Shown: piece by piece, positions 35,301 through 48,802 of the stretch
Layout of the letters: the number at the start of each line of letters is the position of its first letter
Position numbering within the stretch: position 1 is the first letter of the stretch
Assembly (NCBI GenBank): GCA_902729315.2
Contig: LR746280.1
Coordinates: forward strand, 2,228,501-2,292,500
Source: Spirodela intermedia
Lineage: Eukaryota; Streptophyta; Magnoliopsida; Alismatales; Araceae
Reading direction: 5' to 3'
DNA length: 64,000 nucleotides
Program-made: the position numbers and the translations under genes
The notes under the pieces: generated by a model
The model's input: the letters and a program-made list of their open reading frames with translations, nothing else
What the model was told of the DNA's origin: nothing
The model's database searches: none

Positions 35301-37885
35301 TGTATACCCAACTCATTCGTTTCAGCTGCACTGTGAAAATCGATTGTACTGGGGGAGAAAAGGCCCACTGCTGATCGTCCAACCAGAAGATTTTCTGCAA
35401 TGAATAACCAAGAAATAAATTGAAAACCAGAATATAAAGGGAAATTAAATATAAAAAAAGGAGCTTGTGCAGATATCATTCTTATGGGCAGTAAATATTC
35501 AATTGATATTTTAATCTTCATTCATTCCTTTACACTAGATTCTTAGTTTATTTTCCCTTAATATTCTGTTCTTGCTGGGATTATTTACGGTATTCGTGTT
35601 CTGTAGCTAGATTGAGAATTGAATACGAAGAAAAGTTATCATTTGACTCAATCTGCTAGTGGCACTACCTTAACATCTCTAGAATACCCTCGGATAACCT
35701 GCGACTATATCTGTATTTATATTTCTCTTAAAGTGTTCATAGCATTAATTTGTTATTACTTTATCAATGTGGAAAACAGGATTTTTTATACCCTGTCCTG
35801 AGAAGGTGGTCCTTATAAAATCAGGCTTAATTTATATTTTCATGAAGAAAAGGGAAAACCTAGGTAAATGCTATGGAGTTTGACTTCAGATTCTGTCTGT
35901 GATCCACCCAATTCGTCATTCTAATTTTTAAATTTCAGAAAATGGTTACATACGTACCACCCCACTATAAGAATACATACGTGCAAATGGAACTCTTACT
36001 GGACAATGTTCTTCTTATTCATGCAGCTAATATAATAGTTGAGAATATCATGTAAGAAAATTACATCGAAAGATTCACACATGTGAACTTTAGAAATGGT
36101 GCTTCTGCTGATTTTGTGCATGCAAATCTGAGAATTTTCTTTTTCTGTCTAAGGTATAGTAACTGCGTTTGGGTGATAATCGTTTTTTTTTTTTTAAGAG
36201 TTTATAGTAAAAAATCAAGTTCTATAGCTTAGTTTATGGATTCGAAACTTGTCAGTACTTTTCTCAACTACAAGCTAAACTATTCCATACTGTGGCATTT
36301 ACAGGTTTTGAAAATGGCTAAGGCACTGCAAAGATTTGGGATGAAAAGAGCATTAGTAGTTCATGCTCATGGATTGGATGAGATCAGTCCTCTCGGTGAG
36401 TTTTCCTTTCTCAGGTCATGGCTGTCAGATGGACCACTGGCTTTCTTTCCTGTCCCATATACTATCCTTCGTGTTCTAAAAATTCAAATCCATATCTACT
36501 GACTTGCACTTGCACTTGCACTCCTTACAGGACCTGGGTATTTTCTTGATGTGACTTCAGAAAAAATTGAGAAGATCTTCTACGACCCATGTGAGATATT
36601 CGGAGAACTGCTTAAGGATAATATTAATTATAATTTTTTTTAAAAGATATTTAAAAATGCCCTTCAATATGGTTGATTTGTGCTGGGTCTGTGAGCATCT
36701 CCTGACCTAGAATCTGGTGAAACAGTGGATTTCGGGATTCAACGCTGCACTCTATTGAGCTTGAAAGGGGGCGGCCCTGAGTTCAATGCAGGAGTTCTAA
36801 GGAATGTGCTATCAGGCGAAAAGGGGCCGATCGCAGATGCCTTTGTAAGTCTTATTCTTTTAATATCCTCAAAATTATCTCATTATTTTGTTCATATTCT
36901 TCATTTTCATATGTTTTCATGCCGTCCTTGTTTGTTGTTTGCGAAAGTAAAAGCGATTGGATCAGTTCCATTAGAAGAGTAGCTTGGTAATCTGTGAGAA
37001 GGAGCATATAGAACAAAGTAAATCTGCAGAAAAAAAATTAAAAAAAATATAATACTCCCCCCAGAAATTACAACTCCCATCCAAGGATTATGGGATCAAA
37101 GAAAAAAAAAAAGAAGAAAAATGTCACTACCATTTCCTCATTTGATCGATTTTCCTGGGAAAGAGAAACCAATCATCTAAGTTCAGTGAACATTTTTATC
37201 TTAATATAATGCTAGAAGAGGGTTGTTCACTTTCTTGTCAGCTGCTCTGAATCGACGCCTTTCATCATTGACTGTTCTAATGCAGTTCTATCTTTGGCAA
37301 GAAAATGGCGGTGATTCAATCAGAGTCAACAGTGAGCGTTGAAACAAAATAAATGGGTGGAGCATATCATCCTCAACAGACAAACCCAAATCCTAGAACA
37401 TTGTCTGATCTTCCTCTCTTTTGCCAAATTCTTCTCGGAATGAGAGTCTCTCCTGGGCCCAATCGGGAGGCTAGTCAGGGCTTATCGGCCCATCGAAGCC
37501 CATAATCATAAGCCACGAACTCTGCCTTCCTCAGATATTGGAAGAGAGAATTGACCTTACCTTTCTCTGGTCAACTAGATCCTGAATGCCGCAGCCTCTC
37601 TGTTGGTGGGCGGCAGCGTGGGCAGCCTAGCCGAAGGCGTGATGCTTGCCCGGGAAGTTCATCTCTCCGGGAAAGCCATCGAGACTTTGGATCGGTGGAT
37701 TTATCTCTCAAATGTAAGTCGAATCACCCACCCAGATTCCTCATCCACCGCGTGATTCACATCGTGTGGCTGTAACGTGGTCATAATCATCTACTGCCCC
37801 CACCCTCCCAAAAAAAAAGTCCTTTTTTTTCTGACTTTTCTCCGCCTGTTTCCCCTCGCAGAACCTCGAGGCAAGAAGCTTGTAG
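32386..37885 (+). CDS. PAT1: Anthranilate phosphoribosyltransferase, plastid
   Basis: Second enzyme of tryptophan synthesis: transfers phosphoribosyl from PRPP to anthranilate. Ten exons: 32386-32586, 32687-32830, 32918-33079, 33187-33270, 34721-34909, 36305-36395, 36531-36590, 36726-36844, 37579-37713 and 37862-37885, giving 402 residues. Conserved blocks include [18 protein letters not shown] (PRPP-binding loop), [46 protein letters not shown] and [10 protein letters not shown]. The first 50-60 residues are basic and Ser-rich (chloroplast transit peptide; the plant pathway is plastidial). The last exon codes for only seven residues before TAG, and this exon with its 3' flank is duplicated just downstream. 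Confidence 0.96.
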
Positions 37886-38165
37886 GCCCCACCCAACCCT
37901 CAGCTCCTACCGGTAGGTTCCCATTTTCAGGGTTATGATAATTTTTAACTTTAATTGGGATGCTTTAATTATGAGGATAATTATTATATGCCTGCGAATT
38001 ATATGAATGGTTATTTTCTCTAAGAACATTAAGCTTGTAGGCCATGATCTTCAGCTCCTGCAGATAGGAAATTATTTTCTGGATTTATGTTAATTTTTTT
38101 GTCTTTAATTGGGCTGTTTTAATTATGATGGTGACCATTTATTTCCCTGCGAAATATATAAATAA
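37860..38165 (+). repeat. Tandem duplication of the PAT1 terminal exon and 3' flank
   Basis: The block from 37860 (last exon, then GGCCCCACC, CAGCTCCT, CTTTAATTGGG, TTTTAATTATGA, CCTGCGAA) recurs at about 38022-38165 in the same order with substitutions and indels. The second copy keeps an AG acceptor and AAGCTTGTAG, but an 8-base deletion would change the reading frame. Confidence 0.75.
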
Positions 38166-38398
38166 ATTAGTATATAATTATCGGCTAGCTGGTCATTATA
38201 TTCAGGATTTTGAGAAACTCGTGTGGGCACAGAAGGGGCCCTGAAAATCATTTTCCTAATAATTTCCTCCATTTCTTGTCACAAAAAAAAAGAGATAGAG
38301 AGAGAAAAGGACACAGAGGAGAGATGATGATGCCCAGAAGGGGAACTTCTCCGCAGGTGAGGGAGAGAGAGAGAGAGAGAGAGAGACAGGAGTGATGG
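37886..38398. other. Convergent intergenic region
   Basis: Between PAT1 (+) and the membrane-protein gene (-). It holds the duplicated terminal exon (to about 38165) and a GA tract at about 38358-38388. Nothing else is recognised. Confidence 0.65.
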
Positions 38399-40162
38399 TC
38401 ACCTGGAAGAGAAGATGGTCTCTAGGTCCTTTTCCAGGGCCCTGGGCCTGGCCTTAGAGTCCAGAGACGAGGTAATGGAGGAGCTGCCGCTCCTTTTCCC
38501 CCCCCAGAGGCCCCCCCACAGGTTCTGGCTTGCCGAAGAGGACGACGGGTTCGCCGCCCCCGCAGTACCGCTGCCACTGCCGGCGTCGTCTCTGCTGAAG
38601 CTCGCCTTCGCCATCTCCCTCAGCTGCCTCAGCCACGGCCTCTCCCCCACGCCGGAGCTCTCCCTGGCGGCGCCGTCGCCGCCGCCCACCGGAGAAGACA
38701 GCCGCCCATCGAACCCTTTCAGCGAGCTCGAAGGGAAGACGAAGAGGAGCAGCCCCAGCACCGCCACCCTCAGGCCGGAGAAGAAGGAGTCGCCGCCGTG
38801 GCTCAGCCGGCGGACCTGCTTCCACAGGGCGTACCATTCCTTCACCATCTGGGCGAAGAAGCTGCCGGCGACGAGCGCCGCCATGGAGATCCCCACCCGC
38901 TGCTCGCCGGCGTCGGAGAAGTCCCCCTGCAGCAGGGCCAGGCAGAACCCGAACACCGCCACCTCGGCGGCGACGGCGAGTATCTCCGCCAGCTGCGCCT
39001 TCTTCTTGATGAACGGCTTCTTCAGCACCAGGAAGAAGAGCTGGAAGGAGGCGAGCGATAGCACCACCAGGGTCAGCAAACGCCGCCGCCGCCCCGCGGC
39101 GGCGCCCGCGACGGCGGCGACGGCGACCCTCTTCACGGTCTCCAACACCGGGTAGTAGATGCGGAGAATGCCGAAGAGCTTCTGCAAGAAGGGCGCCTCT
39201 GCGTCCTCCGTCTCGTCGTCGGAGTCGATGATCGATCCACCGCGCTTTCGGCCGGCGGCGGTGATCTGGGAGAGCATGTACTTGGGCGGGCCTCGGAGGT
39301 CTTCAAATAGTGGGCCCAGCTTCGTCAACCAAGGGGAGTTGACCTGCTCATTCCAGGTCCACTGCCCCCTCTTCCCCGGCCCCAGAGAAACCCTAATAAT
39401 CTCCTGGTACCAATGGAACTCCTTCCCCACCTGGTGCACCTCCTTGTACTGAAGTAGCCTCCCCATGGAGATCCCCAAGGAGATGAAAACCAGCAGCACC
39501 GCCATTACAGAGCAGACGATACCCAGAAACAAGATCCCCACCGCCGTCCCCCCCGCCGAATGCCCTGATACATTACATTTATTTCCCAATGAAGAAACCG
39601 ATCAAAATCAAAATCACAATCTTTCAATCCAATTCAAAACATCTATGCGTCTTTGTTTGCTATTTATATGCTCGAGCTCACCGTGGATGATAATGGCAGT
39701 GGAGGCTTGGGTGATGCAGGGGATGGCGAGTAAGACCAGGAACAGCTCGAACCTGGGGAAGGTGAGGGCTCCGTAATTCTTCTCCCCCGCGGGGGGTTCC
39801 TTCCTTCTGAGCTTGAGAGCGAGGAGAACAATGGCGCGGACAGCCTGCAGGCCGCCGACGATTATGGCCAGCCAGAACATGTTCCTCCCAAATTCTCTCC
39901 ATCTGCAGATGATGACGAGGACGAGGACGACGACGATGATGATGATGATGATACAGCAGGTCTATATAGGGGCTTCCAGCCCATGATCACTACCCTAATT
40001 TAGAATGCGAGTAAATAAAAATCGAAACTTTGTGGATGGGGAATTCGATCGTGTCTCGTACCCATCTGGGTTTTGGGAGGCCAGGACGCTCGTGGCTTCT
40101 GGCTTCATGCCCTGGTTCTGCGAACAATGGAAAAAGGTATCAATGGAGGTAGAGAGAGATAC

Positions 40163-40193
<31 letters not shown>

Positions 40194-43100
40194 CTGTGAT
40201 CACCTCAAGAAAAGACCTATATTCCATGGCCGTGAGGGGTGCCCCATACAGAAGATCATCGGCTGGCATCACGCCTGCTCTAGATATGACAGAATAAGCC
40301 CCTGCGGAGAAACCGGCGTCCCCAAGAACATCGTTGCTCTCCCATGGCAGGCGGAGGTAGGGGATGCTCCACTGCAACCCCCTGGCAAACTCGTAGTACT
40401 CTATCGGCAGGGTGACTCCCAGCCATCTAGACTGAGCAAAAACCTGGATGTGGAAGGCGACTCTCTGCGGAACAGAGGAACACACAGGCTGAAGTGATTC
40501 GGACGAAAATAGTAATACCAGAAGAAAATTCTCAAATAGTTTCGTTTTCTTCTCTTTTTTTTTTCTTTTTTCCTTCACAGGCAAGTGTTCATGATTTTCT
40601 TCTAAAAATTTACAGAAGAATGAGAAATCTGAGACACAAATATAAGCCAAAGAAACGTAGTTAGCCTGCTCATCTGAGAAATCATGCAATTGGAATAAAC
40701 ATGACCATGATAATCGATCAAACGATCAAAAGCATACCATGAGATTTCTAGACGGCTCGGATATGAAGTAGGAGGACTGCTGACGAAGAACGCCAGCTGA
40801 TAAAAGGCTCGCTGTTGAAACAGCTAGAACTGCTGCGACTACGCATGTTGCCCCAAACACGAACGTCATCACTCCCGAAAAGATTGAAGATATTGTCGGT
40901 ATAGAATCTGCAGTGGCAGGTCACGCATTGCCTCATCAAGAAAAAAAAAAGATCAACCATGAACATGGCAGTTTAGCTAAAATCTCTCAGTAGTCTGGCT
41001 AAAAAGGGAAGACTGTGATTGGAAAGTGATTATAAAAAGGGAAAGAAGAAGAACAAAGGGAATGGATTGAGCCATTCTGAGCAAAAACCTTATGTGGGTC
41101 TGGAGAAAAACCAGAAAAAAGACAGGACAGTGATGTACAAGAGGAGCCCCCCCCTCCCCCCCCCCAAGGAAGTGAGGCCCAAGGAACACTTGATTGATAT
41201 ATCCTTCATCAGACTCAAGAGGAAAAGGACTGAAGAAAAGAAAACTCTTACAGTGTCTCACTCGCAGAATATTTGAAGCCAAATTCAGATTTCCAGCAAC
41301 ATCTACAGTCTTGTTGTCTAGAACATTCAGAGACACCACATCTTCGTCAGCATGTATTTCTGCAACGTATATGCTTCTGCTTACTTCACGAAAACTGTCA
41401 TAAGAAAAAGGAGGAATGCTTCAATGAACTCGATTTCTAGTCAAATGATGAATGGGCAGGCGCAAATTACGGTTTAAACATAAAATAATTGCAGAATAAC
41501 TTGCCTCCGTAAAGTTCCCCCAGAAATATTGATACCCGAAGAGTTGAAACCAAATACTGGTTTCACAAACTTCACCAGGATCGGAAGAACATCATCTCTG
41601 GTTCTCGTGCCAGATGATGTGCTGAGGGTCACTGAAGGCCTTTCAGAATCTGTTCCAATTTCCATTAGCAAATCAGTGGCTGCCTATGAAATCACAATAA
41701 AACCTGACATTTATCAACGATCCAAGCAAATAATTTATTAATATCAAATAATATATCGAATAAAATCTCATGTTTAACTCTCTAGCCATAGCTCACTTAA
41801 CGGAAATATAAATTTAGCCTAAAATAGTATTTTGAGAAAGGAAAATGAAAGAGGTAAGAATACATAAATGAGCTCAGATTCAGTCAACAGTTCTGTCCGG
41901 GCAATTAATTTGCTGATGGATTGTTTTTTTTTCCTATTTCAACATATTCTTCTCTGTCTAATATGGCTTCTTATCATCTTCATCTGAAACTTTGAAGTTC
42001 CTGTGACCTTATCTTTTAAGCTTTTACGAAATGTTTTTTTTATATATATTCGCGCCACATGTGCAAATATAAAAAAAACCCCGAGATATATAATAATCAT
42101 TTTCTCATAAGAACTCCCACAAAATTGCACATGCGGCGCAGTTGTTCTACGATTGTACCTTGTCTACATCTTCAAGAAATTAAACCTCACGCAGGAGAAC
42201 ACAACCAATTAGTATGGCGTAAGTTCTCATGTATGATACGCAGGTTTGTGCAATCTGGGTCAAGATCAGCATTAGCAGATCCAATTCTGGAGGCAGTTAT
42301 TGCCCAATTCCTGCCTGATTCTTGAGAGTTCGAAAAACTAGGAATCCGATGATTTGGCTGATGCAATCTGATCCCAACATTGGTACGGGGATCAGCAGTG
42401 ACCACTCTGATTCCAACTAGCATGCTCACAAGTCAGAGTAGGAGAGTTGAAGGTAGTTACCATAAAGGAACGTGACTGGCTCAGTCAGAGAAACTGGAGT
42501 TCCCTGCCTGCTGATTATAGACATCGCTTCAAGACTCAGACTGACTATAGCGATCCTCGAAACATTTTTAACCTGCCAGAAAAAGCTGTTCAACAAGATA
42601 ATATATATATATAACATATAGTACTTCACTGGGAGATCTCTGCGCTCATCATGGCACTCAGTGTGAAAAAAATTGTCTGTGACTAGTAGAATTAAAGCTT
42701 TAGACTGTTCATAAAACGTTTTCTAGATTACCATAAGGACAAATCGGCGATTTCCAAGGCTGCTTCTGTTGGTAGGAACAAGCACGCCAGCAGTTGTGCG
42801 GAGGGCACGAAGAATCTCAGAAGAGGAGTTGACCACGGGCACCGAAAAATTTACATAGACTCTCAGATCCCTATCATCGTTCGTTGCCTCCACTGTTCTT
42901 GGCACACGGTTGATCTGAATCAGCTTCTGGGCTATTCGGGTTTTCACATCCACAGATACATTTCTTCGGTCTGAAAACATGACATATTCATCACAATATG
43001 CAGGCCTCCAATCTATGAACTTAATGTCCAGGGAATGACACTAGTCAAAAGAATGCTTCGATGAGCCAATCTATGCATGTATGTGAGTGTGATATGTAAA

Positions 43101-45217
43101 TGAATGGATTATATGGCGTACCAAAATGTAAACGAATGCTTGACTTTGCTGTTCTTCTGAACAAGTTTCCAGACTTGTCTCTGCAGAAATTCTTGTCCAT
43201 TACAACTACCAACCGCCCATACTCAACATCAGGCGGTATATTAACAATGAGAGAGTATTTCAGGTCCAGTTGAAGGACCTTGAGACTGGAGGGCAAAACC
43301 TGGCCAGACCCGTATACCAGAAGCTGCAACAAAGAACATTAAATAACTCGCATTAAGCAAAGTTTTCATAAAAACTTTGATAGTTGCAGCACGTCCTAAT
43401 GGAAACTTAGGGATAGAAAATTGAAGGAAAAGCAAACTCTTCCTGAACCTACTTACATTGCAGTCACTTATAGAGCATCGGAATCCTCCCCCACCAGTGC
43501 AAGGCTCACTAAAAGAAACGTTTATTGAGACATTTTCTGCACTCGTGAAGGGTGAAAGAGCTGAAACATAAGCAGTCGGAGATACTGTATCTGCAAAAGT
43601 TTAGAAGAACTAACGAACTTCAATCCGCATGCTAGAAAATAAAAGGAAGAAACAGGCTTCAAGTGCGAAGATACAATGCACAAGGTCAACAGAAAACCAT
43701 AGATTGCATGAGCTATTCAGTTCTCTATGTCCTACTTCGTGCATTTCAGAAGACAGGCCCACATCAGAAAAGCCCCTACTCTATTCATCGTGAACTGGCT
43801 TTGAACAGAACGGTCCAATTTTTTCACATTTAATCAGAGGTGCAAATCATATTCCTCAGTATGTGATCACATCTATGAGCCTGCTACACTCATTAGAGCT
43901 GTTCTTCGCTGCAAGCAGGATGATCTTGGTATAATTGATGCTTTAAATGCAGCTCAAAAAGGAATATGAGGAACCGAGATATTGATAGCAAGGACTCTTT
44001 CAGGGAGCTACCCAACTATAAAATTAATGAGAAAAACATAGTCACAGACTGGGAGAATGGTCGTCCAAGAGGTCTTTGCCGGAGAAGCAAGTAGTTGCTC
44101 ACAGGAATCAGTAGCTAATTATCTTGGGATGCGTACAGATCAATCTTTCAGACAAATAAATTTATTTCCAAAAGGGGCATTTTAGATAAAATATTCTGCA
44201 TTCTTCAAGAAAGCCGGAAAAAAAAAGACGCTAATTTAAAAGTATCAGAAAGAAAGAAAAAGATGGCTTCTCAACCAACAGTCCAATTGTAGCCAGAACA
44301 GCTAACTCCTCTTGATCCTTTGGCGCAGATCTCCAACATATGGCCACCATCTGGCAGCCCTGCATAGTAGACTTTCCCAGATTGACAGTTTGTGGTGCCC
44401 TGATCATCCAACTGCATCCAATCATAAAGTCAACATGTCATCCATTGACATATTTTAAGGTTGTCAAAAATTACAATTATATGGTAAAATAAAATCCATT
44501 ATTCACATCTCCAATGAGAACAAGAGAAAAATAATATGATGAGAATACACTGTATTTAACTCCCCAAACCATAGAATTATCAGACGACACAATAGATCAG
44601 TTGACAAAGAAGTCATTCTATAAGGTCAATAATAGGTGCTGAGAGTTTATGTCGGTGACAGAAGAATATTTTAAAAAAGAGAGACAGTATGCAGACTTGC
44701 TGGTACGGACAGAGTAAACTTAGTTGTACCTCGGCCAAGATCAATAAGAATGTGATAGTAAGAAAACCAACAGGACCCAGAGAAGGGAAGTTAAAGCTTC
44801 ATTATTAGGAAATTTCCACCAAAAATAGAAAATCATCGACTCAATCTAATTAGGCATCAATTTACAACTTCCTACGACAATGCCAGCGACGTTAATCATG
44901 ACCCTCCAAAACGGAAGACTGTGAAAAGTACCACCAACTGAAGCATAGAACGAACTTCGAACCCCAAGGAAAAAAAAAGAAATTCATCCCCAACGGACCT
45001 TACACTCCACGCTGCAAGTGTCGCAGGAGTTCCCGCTCCCCCCGTCCAGAACCTCAAACTCAAATGCGGCAGTAGCGGACGAAGAGAAGGCCCGGGGAGA
45101 CTCCAAGAACCTGATCACGATCCCTGCATCACCGTCACCATACGCACGGAAAGAGAAGAGCAACAGGGCAGAGAAGAACAGGAGGAGAAGCCACTGCGGC
45201 CTCCCTCCGGAACCCAT
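38399..45217 (-). CDS. Large plant-conserved membrane protein with signal peptide, Cys-rich ectodomain and multi-pass C-terminus
   Basis: Thirteen exons: 45217-44999, 44411-44276, 43590-43457, 43323-43122, 42970-42732, 42572-42461, 41649-41505, 41394-41252, 40907-40738, 40464-40204, 40117-40062, 39902-39682 and 39564-38399. They total 1067 residues with every phase consistent. The start MGSGGRPQWLLLLFF is a clear signal peptide. An ectodomain follows with paired Cys motifs (CDTCSVEC, CTGGGGFRC) and Ig/bacterial-Ig-like strand patterns. Hydrophobic segments begin at about residue 460, and the C-terminal half has several spans with loops such as GKRGQWTW, GPPKYMLSQ, DSDDETEDAEAPF and FLVLKKPFIKKK. 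The tail is Ser/Gly-rich. I recognise a plant-wide uncharacterised family but no assigned function. One intron has a GC donor (41504-41503). Confidence 0.88.
40155..40193. repeat. GA microsatellite in membrane-protein gene intron
   Basis: A GA tract fills much of the 86-base intron between exons 10 and 11 (40203-40118). Confidence 0.9.
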
Positions 45218-46586
45218 TGAGCCCAAATCTTCAGAGAAGAAGAGGCTTCAGTGCCCTTGGCTGGCTCCCCAGCTTACTAAACCCCGCCCAAGCTACGGCC
45301 TCCGCCATTTTTAGCGCTGGACCTCGGCTTTACAGCACAGAGCGCGAGGCGGGCATCGATTGGTTTTCTATGAGTACAGCCAGTGAGTTGAACGCCATTA
45401 GCTGGGCAGCCTGCCAAGCGCTTCACCGACGGAGGAGATGGGTGGGGACGAGGGAAATGATCATGTGGGGTTGGATGGTTGTGGAGCGGCTTGTGGCAAT
45501 GCCGTCGCACATGACACTGGCAATGTTGAGTGCTTTACTTCCATGTTTTATCCTACGAAAGCCGTATAATACAGACACACAGAGAGAGGAGAGAGAGAGA
45601 TAGAATGATCACTCCACTGCATTTATTGGTCGCAGAGAACACGGCGGCCATCAATGGCGACGGGTTAGACGCCTTTGGAATTTATAGGAGACCAAGCGCT
45701 CCTTGTATCTTCACTCTCGAAAAGACCCGATTTTTATGCTTCTTTCTGTAAGAACAGACATAAAATCCAAAAAAGATTTTCCTCCTAAATTCATTTACTC
45801 CTTCCCCATGTTCGGGCCCGCCCCGGCCCGTTTCGTAGAATAAGAACCTACAAGACCACAGCACGAAAACATAAATATCAGACGCATCCCTGTTTCAACT
45901 TCTGTATACGCGTCAGGCCCTACCCCTCTCTATCATCCTTCCTAGAGAGAGAGAGAGGAGAGATAGTGATACAATATCCCCCAACGGTCGATAAAATTTT
46001 AAAATGCGTCCTTTGAACCGAGGTTACATGCGCAAATTATAATTCTTTATGGAGGTAATCATTTAATAAGTTTTTTTTAGAAAGGCGCTTATTAAATTAC
46101 TACTAGAGGCGCCTCGTAACTCCACGGAAGCCGTAAAGATTACAGATCCCCCCCCCCATTGTTTATAATATAAGAACAATGGGTAAAGTTCGAAACATAA
46201 CGGGCCGGAGGGCCTCCTTCAGGCCCGGGCCCGGGGCCATTTTCACACTGAAAACTTGCTAAAAATGATACGAACCAGATTTGTGCAGCAGGAAAATGAA
46301 ATCTTTCAATGTTGACGGTTGAGGGTATAAGAAGATCGGTCCCGGCCACCGATTGGGACAAGAAGAGCCGATCGCCGCCTCAAAAACGTGATCTCCCTCT
46401 CCGAAGAAGACGACGACGACACTAGAGAGAGAAATGAGAAAGAGAGTGAGGACACTGAAAGGGATCTTTGACTGTAGCATAGATTGAAAGGGAGAGAGAA
46501 GGAAGAGGATCTCGCTGAGAGGAGATGGCGACGGCGACCAAGGTCGAGCGCCACGCTCGGCCCCAGAAATCTCATCCACCTCGCCG

Positions 46587-46626
<40 letters not shown>

Positions 46627-46944
46627 TCATATTGCCCCATTAATAAGTTATCCAAAGTAAGTCCCGAGACAAGAATCTAGGCCCCATAATTTACCAATTA
46701 TGATATCATATATTTATTCTTGTAGCAGTATTAATTATTAGGATTATAACCCACGTTATCAGGTCACTAGGACGACGGTTCATAGGACTGGACCACGTGT
46801 GGTCGGGTCTCACCACTCGACTCGGATCAAGCACCCAGCCCGGCCCGGCCCGGCCCATTTTCCCCCAACCATGGGTCTGAATAGAAAATACCCCCGAGGT
46901 TGAGAGAGAGAGAGAGAGAGAGGAATACTCACAGTGATTGGCTC
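45218..46944. other. Upstream region of the membrane-protein gene
   Basis: No gene recognised. GA tracts lie at about 45945-45965, 46588-46623 and 46901-46921. A GC-rich patch with repeated CGGCCCGG lies near 46840-46860. Short open frames here are low-complexity or antisense to the 5' UTR. Confidence 0.55.
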
Positions 46945-48802
46945 TCAGGTACAGCAGCTCGCTGGAGTCCACACTCTCACAAGCTTATCGTAGAACGAGC
47001 AGGTGGCCACCACAGCGGGGTTAGACCGGCCCTTTCTCCAGTCGGCTCCATATGCCAGAGACTCGTGCTTCTGGTAGGTCTCCACCACTACGGGGCTTTG
47101 CTGCTCTGTGAGCTTCACAATGGCAAAACCATTGTGCATGCAAGCGGCAAGAATCAGGTCAGAAACATCAGGATGTGGCTTGAGTCTCCATACGCCGCCC
47201 CCCAAGCACACAGAGCCCTGACTGAGAGGCCTTGAGGTTGCTCTGAGATCCCACACTCTGAGGAATTCATCGTAGCTCCCAGTGAGTAAAGTGTGAGGAT
47301 TGGAACTGGAACTGGGCTTGGAGATGCAGCAGACGCCCATCTTGTGGGATTTGGAATCCCTGAAGACTGGGTTTGCAGGGCTCAAGCGGAGATCCCAGCA
47401 GCTGAGGCAGCAGTCGTCGGAACCGGTGAAGAGGAGCTGGGGCCGGTGGGCGTCGAAGCATGCTGCCCAGACCTCGTACTCGTGGGCTTGCCATGATTCT
47501 GATGCTTGGACCTTGTCTTCTCTGATGGAGATCACGGATGCAGACCCGTTTGAGAGCCCGATGGAAATGGATGTGGCTGATGGGTTCCAATCCAGACACA
47601 GGCACATGGAATCGCTGACATTTTCCTTGAAAACTTCGTTGAGAATAACCCCTACATGAATATATATTCAAGTGTTAGCGGGCTAGCGGATATTGCAAGA
47701 GGGAAATCGAGGTACTCTAGCATTACGCAATAATTAACTGACTTATATCAGAAAAAACACTCAATTTTGATGGAACAACGTCAATCCATGTGTCGTTGTG
47801 ATCATATTGAGGTTGCAAAGGGAACAATAAAGATTTCCTTGATGCGTTTTAATGTATTAATCAGATCAGCTTCGTATGTGGAGACTATAGCTTCTCCGAA
47901 AAATCAGGTATCTTTTCCTTGTGGGTTTGGATATCAAGTTTTATTCATCAATGTTTGAAGCCAATCTACAAGGTCCCATGAGATATGTAACATAACAAAA
48001 ATCAATCTCTTATATTTCAACTGACCAACAACATGGTTATAATATTGGAAGATATGTTGGCCATAAAGAAATAAAGATGGGGAAGACGAGCAAATGAGAG
48101 CTCTAATCTCTCATTCCAATCTCTAAGAGCCGCAAAATATTGGAGATCTAGTCGAAACAGAATGATGAGAAACCTTTGTTTAATTAAAGGTAAACCTCAC
48201 GCTTGTATGGAAGTACCCCTAATCATGCCTGTATGGAATACCCCTAAGATCAAGAAAATATTTATAAAATAATACTGAAAACAAAATCAATTAACTCCCC
48301 GAGTTTAGATAAAACACAAGGGCTATACAATTTAGAAATGTAGAACAAGCAATAAGGAGTAATGGCAATGGTGAAGGGAAGCAAAAACGTTCATCTGTCT
48401 TGACATTAAGGGCATTCGAAGATAAATCACACATAGCCAGCGAAAATTAGAAAATTAACGGGAAAGAAATGAGCACATACCATGATCCTCAGAGTCAAGG
48501 CCGGGCTTCAATGAGTGGATGCTCAAACAGCCATGTGCATCAGCTACAGCAAGGAGAGGATCAACTTTATCAAGAGAAGGGTTCCATTTTATATCAAATA
48601 TGCCCACTGTTCCAATCTGATGAATCAATTTGAGGCCCAAATTATCATCAACTGCAAAAAGTGATAAGCTTCCTGATCGATCTGGCTGGCTGCTTTCTTG
48701 CAGTGTATATGTGGCAGCAGCCAGAATATGATGAAAAGTATTGTGTGGGCAAAACTCTACAGCATCGGCATTATTATCTAAACGGAAACATGAAGCATCC
48801 AT
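46945..48802 (-). CDS. DPH7: DPH7-like WD40 protein (diphthine methyl ester hydrolase)
   Basis: The family member that demethylates methylated diphthine on elongation factor 2 so that the final diphthamide amidation can proceed. Two coding exons, 48802-48481 and 47651-46945, give 342 residues, close to the plant family length. WD40 blades include IFDIKWNPSLDK, LDWNPSATSISIGL, FTGSDDCCLSCWDLR, LLTGSYDEFLRVWDLR and YGADWRKG. The last two WD blades and ATCSFYDKLVRVW match DPH7. A TTTGTAG acceptor ends one base before the ATG, so the 5' UTR exon lies upstream, probably near 49755 behind a TATA box. Assignment to DPH7 is from recognition of the family pattern. Confidence 0.82.

Noticed and set aside
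38415-39155. 246-codon plus-strand open frame
   Set aside because: Antisense to the last exon of the large membrane-protein gene, whose minus-strand frame has clear conserved motifs.
46525-46590. 21-codon plus-strand ORF starting MATATKVERH followed by a donor-like GTAGAG
   Set aside because: No downstream exon could be matched; the 3' side is a GA tract and AT-rich DNA.
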